Positions 17,688 through 25,400 of a stretch of 47,961 nt of DNA are shown piece by piece. Position 1 is the first letter of the stretch; each line of letters starts with the position of its first letter. The stretch comes from JBECKQ01 sp040235375 (GTDB taxonomy: Bacteria; Planctomycetota; Phycisphaerae; UBA1845), in NCBI GenBank assembly GCA_040235375.1, contig JBECKQ010000467.1, positions 1 through 47,961 on the forward strand, written 5' to 3'. A program made the position numbers and the translations under genes. A model generated the notes under the pieces. It was not told the origin of the DNA. It ran no database searches and saw nothing but the letters and a program-made list of their open reading frames with translations.

Positions 17688-18836
17688 ATGCGCATGCGTG
17701 TGCTCGCGGCACTCTTGCTGATGCTGACGAGTCCGGTGCTCGCAGGGCAGTACGAGTCAGGATTCGCGCCGACAAGCGCGGATCCGGCCTCCCTTGTCAC
17801 ACCTGATGTGGCGCAGGGCGGGGCAGCCGTTGAGGCGTTCGCCGACTGCGTGTCTGGCCCGGCAGTCAGTGCCACCACTGGCTGCACAGGCTACGACTAC
17901 GACGGCGACGGAGACGTTGATCTCGCGGACTACGCTCTGGCCCAGGCGGAGGTTGAGGCGCAAACCTGCGGCGATGGCACAGGCTGGTACACCGACGGCG
18001 TCGAGATCGGCTACGTGCTGGCCGATGACGTCGTCGAGGCATCCGGCCTGGCCATGAGTGAACAGAATCCGGACGTGGTGTGGACGCACAACGACTCCGG
18101 CGGCGGCAACGTGATCTATGCCCTGCGGACAGACGGAACTCTCCTGGGAACCTACCGGCTCGGAACGGGTTTCCTGACGGACGCTGAAGACATCGCCATC
18201 GGCCCCGGCCCGGCACCCGGCGTTGACTACGTGTACGTTGGGGACATCGGCGACAACGACAATGTGCGCGCTGCGATTCGCGTCAAGCGTGTGCCTGAAC
18301 CTGTCGTGGACGCGTACCAGGATCCCGTCAACCTCACGCTCGACAACGTCGATACGATCACCCTCGTGTATCCGACAGGTCCCGACGCGCCCGGCCAGAA
18401 GGACGCCGAAACGCTATTCGTCGATACCAACGGTGACCTCTACATCGTGACGAAGCGCAACTTCCCGAACAGGGTGTACCGGGCGACGTTCCCCCAATCC
18501 ACGTCGGCAGCGATGACGCTGGAATGGGTGGCGACCTTGCCGGCCAGCACCGGCTTGAACTGGATCACGGGCGGAGACTGCTCGCGCGACGGCCGCTGGA
18601 TCGTCGTACGGAACGACCGGGCCGTGGACTACGCCAATGTCTGGCATCGCAAGCCCGGCGAGGACATCGGCGCCGTGCTGGAGTCCACGTCCTGCCTCAT
18701 CGCCTTGCAGAGTGAACCGCAAGGAGAGGCCATCGCCTGGGAACCCGACGGCCTCGGCTTCCTGACGGTCAGCGAAGCGCACCACATGTTGGAACCCCTT
18801 TGGTACTACGAGCACGGCGGCGTGCCGGCGAACTGA
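17688..18836 (+). CDS. Secreted beta-propeller-like protein with dockerin-like loop
   Basis: The product is 382 aa. The start ATG at 17688 is chosen because it opens a signal peptide (MRMRVLAALLLMLTSPVLAG); the frame is open for 53 codons upstream, but no good Shine-Dalgarno is visible for either choice. Residues about 69-88 (YDYDGDGDVDLADYALAQAE) form a single dockerin/EF-hand-type Ca loop, here at the N-terminus rather than the usual C-terminus. The rest has repeated beta-propeller character with motifs such as VWTHNDSGGGNVIYAL, DAEDIAIGP and VYVGDIGDNDN, a pattern I know from secreted bacterial proteins of unknown function. No catalytic triad is recognised. It is convergent with the HD-domain gene at 19052-20000. 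Confidence 0.78.
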   Translation: MRMRVLAALLLMLTSPVLAGQYESGFAPTSADPASLVTPDVAQGGAAVEAFADCVSGPAVSATTGCTGYDYDGDGDVDLADYALAQAEVEAQTCGDGTGWYTDGVEIGYVLADDVVEASGLAMSEQNPDVVWTHNDSGGGNVIYALRTDGTLLGTYRLGTGFLTDAEDIAIGPGPAPGVDYVYVGDIGDNDNVRAAIRVKRVPEPVVDAYQDPVNLTLDNVDTITLVYPTGPDAPGQKDAETLFVDTNGDLYIVTKRNFPNRVYRATFPQSTSAAMTLEWVATLPASTGLNWITGGDCSRDGRWIVVRNDRAVDYANVWHRKPGEDIGAVLESTSCLIALQSEPQGEAIAWEPDGLGFLTVSEAHHMLEPLWYYEHGGVPAN

Positions 18837-19051
18837 TTACGCCGGTCTGCGTGCGTCATCAGCGACATCACGCCGAGCGCTTTGACCACGCGCGGCCAAG
18901 CCCTCGACCCTCCGCTTGCCGATCAGCGCCGCTGGTCGGTCCAACGAGTTCAGGGCGGCAGGAGTTCGAGCGACGCCCGCTTCCAGCAAATCTTCGCAGA
19001 GGAGCCGGCGCTGACGGTGGACTGGTGCCGCTTGCAGTGGCCGACTGCAAT

Positions 19052-20000
19052 TCAAGCGCCGACCGGCGTGACAACGGACGGCCTTTCGTACGTGTCCACG
19101 ATCCGCGACAGGGCGTCGATCACGAGCTGGTACGGTCCGTCCGCGTCGGCGCGCATATGGAGGGGCACATCCCTCGGTGAGGCCACCAGCTGGCCGTTCG
19201 ATTCGTAGGCCATCCGATCGAAAGTTCGCGCGGCCCGGATGATGTGCACCCCCGAGGGGGATCTCGTGCGGGTTACGCTGTTGCGATACCAGGTTGTAAA
19301 CGCCGTCGTCCTGGTTGACCAGGAGCGGAAGCGCCCCCTGCAGGACCTCTCCGAGCGAGTGAACCAGGTCGGTCCCCATGAAGGTGCGCCGATTGTGCGC
19401 GGATTCACTCTCCACCGAGCTGACGGCGCGGGATATCACTTGGGTACTGATCTCGAGGTTGCCCAGATCGTGCAGCAGAGCCGCGACGCGGATGTCGTCC
19501 ACGTCCCGAGCCGGCAGCCGCAGCTCCTCGGCAATTCGCTGGCTGAGACAGGCCACCCGTCGGGTGCGCGAGTCTCTCTTCGGGTCGAAACCTTGCAGAT
19601 AACGGGACAGAACTTCGGCGATGCCCACGTAGGCCCGGTGGAGCTCCATCACGGTTGCAGCGCGCTCGTCGCAGAGGGTGCCGACAACAATGGCCGCCAG
19701 GCCGAGGATCGCCGACCAGAGCGTCAGCGCCAGCGCAACTCCCACAGCCGAGTCCAGCGCAACGAAGTGGGTCGGGAACACGAGCGTTGCTATCGTGACG
19801 AGCAGGGCGGAAAACAGAGCCAGCACTCCGGCGCAGAATCGGCCCAGGAAGTATCCGCTGACGATGACCGGAAGATAGAAGAGGTTGAGCGCCAGCAGAC
19901 GGTGCTCGCACATGATCACAAACAACATCGTCATGCCCAGAACGATGTTGATCAGCATGAACTCTAGAAGAAGTTTGGAACGTCGATCGGTCGTGATCAT
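19052..20000 (-). pseudogene. Membrane protein with degenerate HD-GYP-like domain, frameshifted
   Basis: From the ATG at 20000 (Shine-Dalgarno GGAGAAGTACC) the frame encodes several N-terminal membrane segments (about residues 10-107) and an HD-type domain with ALLHDLGNLEI. As sequenced, the frame shifts at a run of five C (19249-19253, G-run on the minus strand) and then reads Arg/Pro-rich nonsense to 18837. If one base of the run is removed the protein continues IPLGVHIIRAARTFDRM and ends at a stop at 19052, about 315 aa, which matches the helix expected after an HD-GYP core. The HHE and GYP motifs are absent even in the corrected frame (LVNQDDGVYNLV instead), so it is probably not a c-di-GMP hydrolase. 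Its start overlaps the stop of the upstream HD-GYP gene by 4 bases. It is either a true frameshift or a sequencing error. Confidence 0.75.
19249..19253. other. Homopolymer at apparent frameshift site
   Basis: The five-C run (G5 on the coding strand) is where the plausible HD-domain protein sequence switches from one minus-strand frame to another. G4 would restore a continuous protein from 20000 to 19052. Confidence 0.6.
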
Positions 20001-21100
20001 GGTACTTCTCCTTGGGTGGTCGAAGTGACGGTTTCCAGCTCACCGCTGCTGAATCGCTCCAGGACGGTGTAGGAACCGCAGATGTCGGCCGGGCGGGATG
20101 TCACGAATTCAGCGTCGCCGGGTTCCGCCGCGCCTGCTTGCGGAACCTCCAAGAGGGTTGACACTGGCTCCGCGTGGCGCGTCGCGATGCTGGCGAAATC
20201 CCGCTCGATGGTCAGGAAAACCTCGACCAGATCCGGATCGAACTGGTGGCCGGCCAACTCTCGAATCTGTGCCGCGCACTCCTCAGGGGTAAAACTGGGC
20301 TTGTAGGACCGTTTCGAGGCGAGTGCGTCGTAGACGTCGACCAGGGCGACGATCCTGGCGGCGAGGGGGATCTGCGCGCCCTGGAGGCCGTTCGGATAGC
20401 CGGAGCCATCCCAGTGTTCATGATGTCCCTCGGCGATGTCGCGCGCCATTTGCAGCAGGGGCGAGTTGCCCACCCGGCGGGCAAGATCGGCCAGGCAGGC
20501 GCCGGCGATGGCGGTGTGCTGCTTCATGCACTGGTATTCCTCGGGGGTGAGCGGACCGGTCTTTTCCAAAATGCGGTCGGGAATGCCAACCTTGCCGATG
20601 TCGTGGAGGGCGGCGGTCAGGTGAATCAGCCTGACGAATTCCGCGGAGATCGCGTGGGCGTATTTCGGGTGGCGTTGAGCGGCTTCGGCCAGGAGGCGGC
20701 TGTAGACGGTGATGCGTTCCAGGTGCTGCCCGGTCTCGGGATCGCGCGAGTCAGCCAGCTTGGCCAAGGCGAAGATCATGGCGTCCTGGGCGCGCGCCAA
20801 CTGATGAACCTGGCGCAAATGGTCGTTGGAGGACCGGTCGCTTGTCGAACGGATCCGCTCACGAAAGCGTGCCATGACCAGGTAAACGATGAGTGTCTCC
20901 AGCAGGACAATCCACGCCAGGGTCAGTAAGCCGAGCGAAAAAAACTGTGCCCCGGCGATTCCCGGAAGCGACGCACGGGCGTGTTCGAGAGCCTCGGTCG
21001 CGACCATCGTCGATTGGGTCTCGGACCATTGCCGAATGTCGCGCAGGGCCAGCACGGCGAACAGCCAAAGCCCGACGCCCACGCAGCACGCGTGGCCCAC
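19997..21100 (-). CDS. Membrane HD-GYP domain protein, c-di-GMP phosphodiesterase type
   Basis: The product is 367 aa from a GTG at 21100. Two hydrophobic segments flank a short presumably periplasmic loop (about 1-20 and 52-75), followed by a cytoplasmic HD-GYP domain (about 100-300). Key motifs are intact: HDIGKVGIP, EGHHEHWDGSGYPNG and a downstream VDVYDAL. The HD-GYP family hydrolyses cyclic di-GMP to pGpG/GMP and so acts in motility, adhesion or secretion signalling; the substrate is inferred. The stop overlaps the next gene's ATG (ATGA), so the two HD genes are translationally coupled. The start is odd: an ATG at 21145 with a GGGTGG sequence just before it leads in frame to MIRTARH, then a TGA at 21122-21124, then REFGIVIVG and the first membrane helix. 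The natural N-terminus may include that stretch. Confidence 0.85.
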   Translation of the reverse strand: MGHACCVGVGLWLFAVLALRDIRQWSETQSTMVATEALEHARASLPGIAGAQFFSLGLLTLAWIVLLETLIVYLVMARFRERIRSTSDRSSNDHLRQVHQLARAQDAMIFALAKLADSRDPETGQHLERITVYSRLLAEAAQRHPKYAHAISAEFVRLIHLTAALHDIGKVGIPDRILEKTGPLTPEEYQCMKQHTAIAGACLADLARRVGNSPLLQMARDIAEGHHEHWDGSGYPNGLQGAQIPLAARIVALVDVYDALASKRSYKPSFTPEECAAQIRELAGHQFDPDLVEVFLTIERDFASIATRHAEPVSTLLEVPQAGAAEPGDAEFVTSRPADICGSYTVLERFSSGELETVTSTTQGEVP

Positions 21101-21121
21101 AATGACGATTCCAAACTCGCG

Positions 21122-21145
21122 TCAGTGGCGTGCAGTGCGTATCAT
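21122..21145 (-). other. In-frame ATG...TGA before the HD-GYP gene
   Basis: On the minus strand an ATG (21143-21145) opens seven codons, MIRTARH, ended by a TGA (21122-21124) that is in frame with the HD-GYP protein. The seven residues would make a good basic start for the adjacent membrane helix. It may be a nonsense mutation, a sequencing error (TGG to TGA) or a short leader peptide. Confidence 0.4.
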
Positions 21146-21567
21146 GTATCCACCCGAAAAGGACCCCCCTTAACGGAGTATCGTCAGAATCGTTACGACA
21201 ATCGGTTACGAGACAATGACTACAATAACCGGCGCGAGGAATGCAGTTTACCGGACGTTGTTCGTACCCCCCACGCGCGACATTAGAAGACCAAGGATAT
21301 CCCCTAATGGTCCGCTATCAGGAGTACGTCCATAACGAGTCATCCCGGCCGAGAGAGGCCTCCGCGGCGTCACGACGAGCGCCTGACCGGAGCGAGGAAC
21401 GTGGGGCGTGGTCATGAAGAGGCGCGGGCGAAGGCCGGGAACCGGACCGCCGAATCGTGCGGCTGCCAGCAGGCCGATCCGCAGGTCCGACACGTCAGGC
21501 GGCTGCCGATCCAGCCGCGTGGAAGTCGGCTTGAGGACTTCGCGCAGGCGCATCCACCGAACAAGCG
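21146..21567. other. Gene-free gap with a short direct repeat
   Basis: No credible gene was found. The part at 21170-21240 is relatively AT-rich and contains GTTACGACAAT (21192-21202) and GTTACGAGACAAT (21205-21217), an imperfect direct repeat 13 bases apart. This could be a binding site for the divergent or downstream minus-strand HD operon promoter. The rest shows nothing clear. Confidence 0.4.
21192..21217. repeat. Imperfect direct repeat, possible operator
   Basis: GTTACGACAAT and GTTACGAGACAAT occur in tandem 47-72 bases upstream of the ATG at 21145. The spacing of 13 bases is just over one helical turn. A regulator site for the HD operon is possible; there is no direct proof. Confidence 0.25.
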
Positions 21568-22251
21568 CTATTGACCACTGAAAAAACGCGATTCACTCCC
21601 CAGCGTTTCGCGCAGTCGATCCAACGCGCGCGAACGAAGCATATACACCGCTCCGACAGTACGGTTCATCTGCTTCGCGACTTCCTCGGCGGATTGACAT
21701 TGCAGGTCGTACAGCGATAGCACTTGGAAATAGTCCGCCGGAAGTTGACGAATCGCGCTGCGGACCGCGTTGTGGATTTCGTGCGTCGCAACGTGCTGAT
21801 TCGGCGTGTCGCTGGTTGCCACGAGCAGCTCCCACATTGCCACGGAGGATTCCGTTGCGTCGGCATGCACGACTCGCTTCTCCGGGGGCATCCGTTTCGC
21901 GCGTTCCAGCGCTTTGACGGCGTCGTTCAGGTTATTCTGCGCAATCTTCGACAGCCACGCCCTGAACGACCCGCTGCCGCGGTCATCGAATTGATTGATC
22001 CGCAGGAACGCCTCCAAATAAGTTCCTTGCAGCACGTCATCGATCTCGAGCGCAGATCGCCACCGTGCGGCGATCTTGCCCGCGAACTCAATGCGCAAGC
22101 TCGGACCGTGCGCTTCCAGCAAGGCGGTCAGCGCATCGCGATCCCCCGCAACCGCCTGAGCCGTCAGTTGGCGTTCGAGTTGCTCATCCACATTCCGACT
22201 CCGTGCCCACAGCAGATAAGTGACAATTGTATCTCCTCCCCGGCAATTCAC
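21568..22251 (-). CDS. ECF-type RNA polymerase sigma factor
   Basis: The product is 227 aa from GTG at 22251. Region 2 is recognisable (about 55-110: EIDDVLQGTYLEAFLRINQF, then GSFRAWLSKIAQNNLND) and region 4 (about 165-215: RQLPADYFQVLSLYDLQCQS, then AEEVAKQMNRTVGAVYMLRS), the helix-turn-helix that reads the -35 element. The length and the long linker resemble planctomycete ECF groups. No anti-sigma gene is adjacent, so control may be by other means. The start is uncertain: the best Shine-Dalgarno (GGGGAGGAG, 22233-22241) lies inside the frame, 5 bases before an ATT codon at 22225-22227; GTG at 22191 is another choice. It is divergent from the 1509-aa secreted protein at 22476. Confidence 0.85.
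   Translation of the reverse strand: MNCRGGDTIVTYLLWARSRNVDEQLERQLTAQAVAGDRDALTALLEAHGPSLRIEFAGKIAARWRSALEIDDVLQGTYLEAFLRINQFDDRGSGSFRAWLSKIAQNNLNDAVKALERAKRMPPEKRVVHADATESSVAMWELLVATSDTPNQHVATHEIHNAVRSAIRQLPADYFQVLSLYDLQCQSAEEVAKQMNRTVGAVYMLRSRALDRLRETLGSESRFFSGQ
22233..22241 (-). promoter_or_regulatory. Strong Shine-Dalgarno inside the sigma-factor frame
   Basis: GGGGAGGAG on the minus strand is the best ribosome-binding sequence for the sigma factor. It is followed by an in-frame ATT (22227) and not by ATG, GTG or TTG at proper spacing. Either ATT is the start or the GTG at 22251 is used without a visible site. Confidence 0.35.
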
Positions 22252-22475
22252 GAAAATCGCGAATCAGCGACACGCCTTAAAGGAATTCGCGTGAGTCGCG
22301 GCGACGTTATGTCGCTTACAAGGGTAGGGCCGGAGATCTTGCGCCCTGTACCCGAGCAGGCCGCGAATCCCGAGTGGCATGAGCGTCTGGCATGCAACTT
22401 CGGGGAAACCCGATCGGATTCGGCGGGGATCGGAGCGCACATCTTCTGAAAACAGACCTTCATAGGGAGCAAATC
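22252..22475. promoter_or_regulatory. Divergent intergenic region with inverted repeats
   Basis: This 224-base region must hold promoters for both the sigma factor and the 1509-aa secreted protein. It contains CGCGAAT (22258-22264) with ATTCGCG (22285-22291), and the hairpin GCGAC-GTTAT-GTCGC (22301-22315). The AGGGAG before 22476 is the ribosome site of the plus-strand gene. No consensus promoter is clear. Confidence 0.35.
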
Positions 22476-25400
22476 ATGATCAGCACGAGAATGATTCGAG
22501 TGGGGATAGTCTGCATTACCGTCGGACTCTGCAGTACGGCGTTTGGCGCATCGATAATATGGATCGACACCGAATTCTCTGACCCCGACTGGCAGCATTC
22601 GGTATTGTATTCCCTGCCGAGTGCCGCGATGAGCTTTGTGGGCCAGGTCACGAGTGGGGGAAACCCCGGTGCGCATCAGGAAGGCGAACAACTGGTGTTC
22701 AATCCGGGGGCCGCGATTCTTACCGGACATCTCTGCTCGGGTTGCGGGACATTCGATCCCGCGGTCAGCGGGGCCGTCGCCAATATCACTGTGCGCTTTG
22801 ACTACCAGGATCTCTCGTTGGGCGTTCCCGGCGCCGTGCCCGAACAGGGGGTATATCTGCGCCAGGGGAGTACCAACTTCATTCGTCGCATTGACCCCGT
22901 CGCCATCCACAACGCCTGGGATCAAGTCTCCGCCGTACTGCTGACCGCTTCGGACCCCGGTTGGCAGATCGCCCTGCCCGGGGCGCTGGTTCCGGGCACG
23001 CCCGATTTCAGCAGCAACGGTCAGCCGATCCAATTGGGTTATTATGCATTTGTCGAGGCAACTGGTGATGGAGGGCTGCATCTCTGGGGCGTCGACAACT
23101 TCGAGGTGACGATTAACTACGATTGCGCGAGCGAGGTCTGCAACGGGATCGACGACGACTGCGACGGGCAGGTGGACGAGGGCTTCGGTACCATCGGTCT
23201 GCTGGATTCCGGCTCGGTCGGTTTTCTTCCGGTAGGTTCGACGTGCTATGACGGTGAAGGCGCGTGCTTCGCGCCCGGACGAGTCATTTGCACGTCCAAC
23301 GGGCTCGACGCGTACTGTTCGGCGCGCCTCCCAACGCCGGGAGTCGAGGGGCCCTACGGCGACCCGACCTGCTGCAATTTCGAGGACGACGACTGTGACG
23401 GTCTGCAAGACGGAGAAGATCCGGATTGCACCGGCGCCGAACGCTGCGATTTCTGCGACAACGACAACGACGGCCTGGTCGACGAAGATTTTCCCAACCT
23501 GGGCGATGTGTGCACCGTCGGCGTGGGGCTGTGTAAGAACACGGGTGTCATAATCTGTACTGACGACGGCTCCGGAACGGAGTGCACGGCGCAGCCCTAT
23601 CCGCCGCGAACCGAGGGCCCGCCACAAACCCATCGGTGCCAGGACGGACTGGACAACGACTGTGACGGACTCATCGACCTGGATGACCCCGACTGCCTCG
23701 AACCGGAAGTGTGCGACGGAATCGACAACGATGGCGACGGCGAAATCGACGAGGACTTCCCCACATTGGGGGACATGTGTCAGGTCGGTAGCGGGCAATG
23801 CGCCGCGTCGGGAATCATCGTCTGTACCGCCGACGGTTCCGGGGTGATGTGCAGCGCATCGCCGGGCAAGGGCAGCCCGGAGGGACCCGTGGGGTGTGAT
23901 TGTGCGGATGGCATCGACAATGACTGTGACGGCTTGATCGACCTCGACGACCCGGATTGTGGCGGTTCGCAGCTTAGCGTGCGGTGCGCGCTTGAACCCA
24001 CGTGTGGACCGCTGGGCGACGACTGCCGAAGCTGGCACACGGTGGATTTCGACGCGATCAACGGGAGCGGCGGAGAAATTGTTGAGGCCGAGTTGCTCGG
24101 TCTCAACACGAACGGTGATGTGATCGCCTCCATCGCCGTGGCGGATGGCGACACCGTTCGACTGGCCAGCCGCGTCAACCCCGCCGATTTCGTCGCGACC
24201 ACGACGCAGGTGACAATGGATAACACGTTTTTCGCTGGTTGGCCAGGATGTGAAACGGGTCCGGGCAACGGTCCGCTCGCTGCCGGGTGCGGTCCATTCG
24301 ACAGCGATTGCGATAACGATATCGACCTGCGCGACTTCGCCTCCGTGCAAGTGAACTTCGGCCAGACCATCGCGTATCACGAACTCGCCGCCCCAACTCC
24401 TTTGCTTGTCGTGCAGGGTGACGACGGATTGCAGCGCGCTCAAGCGTTTTGCTCCAACGTACCCTTTGCCGGCATGGTCGAGCCGGATGATACCGTCGTC
24501 GTCAGTAACGAAGGTGAGAATATCTCACGCGTCGTCGCGGCACTGCCCGAGATCGACCCCGCGTCCCTGTTCCTCAAGATCGACGGCGTGGACATCTTCA
24601 ACGCGCTCGGGATCGATCCGGCCGCCGACTTTCCCGGCGGACCCTTCGGCGGCACCGTGCAGCTGGGGACCAGTTGCTCGGCAAAGATCTGTGACCTGCG
24701 CGTGCAAATGGCGCCGGTGGGGACGCTCTCACCCAATACGCTGTCGATGTATGTCGAGGACCTTTGCTGCGGTGGGCATATCGCCGTACTCACGGGCAGC
24801 AAGCGGCCCGGGGCGTTCCCGGACGACCCCGACCCCAGATGCAACGTGGACGACTTGCGTGAAGGCGGCGTTGCCCAGGTCTTCGAGGTGACGATCTTCT
24901 CTCCGACCGAGGGGGAGATTACGGCGGGAGGACCGACACTCGTCACCGGAGAGGTATGTCACGGGCGCGAACTCGACTGTCGCTTCGATACGATCTGCCC
25001 CCCCGAGGTCAAACTGAACGGCGCGTATCGACCGCTCGCCGGCCCCATCGTTACCCCGGGCGACGGCGAGAACTCCGCGGATACGTTCCGCTATACATTT
25101 ACCGAAACGATGAACCAGACGGACCTGGTGCAGGAGGTGATTCTCGGTAACGGGGTTCAGGGGACGCTTGATCCTGGCGCCAATCGCCTCATCGCGGAAG
25201 CGAACGATCCCGTGGGCAATGCGGCCTTTGACAACGTGCTCTTCGCGGTCGGTCCGGTTCAGCCGCCGGGATTCCGCGGGGCCACGGGCGTCGATAAGGG
25301 GCTGAATCTGGCGCTGGATACGCCCGGCACGCAGCAGATTATCGAATCGCTGCTCAAGGAGATGCTGGATCCCCTGATCGGACAAGTGCAAAAGTGGCTC

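Noticed and set aside
18837..19051. C-terminal extension of the HD-domain frame to 18837
   Set aside because: This part is Arg/Pro/Ala-rich and unlike any HD protein; it follows the apparent frameshift and is most likely read-through of non-coding DNA.
19186..19206. tRNA-like T-loop sequence GTTCGATTC
   Set aside because: No acceptor, anticodon or D arms around it; it is inside the HD-domain gene.
22645..22665. Third GGGGGAAAC match to the hairpin-linked 12-mer
   Set aside because: It lacks the CACC extension and the inverted repeat and lies inside a signal-bearing coding region; treated as chance.
22248..24443. 731-codon minus-strand open frame
   Set aside because: It is the antisense of the MopE-repeat region, where Asp/Cys codons give long open antisense frames; His/Arg/Val-rich and no motif.
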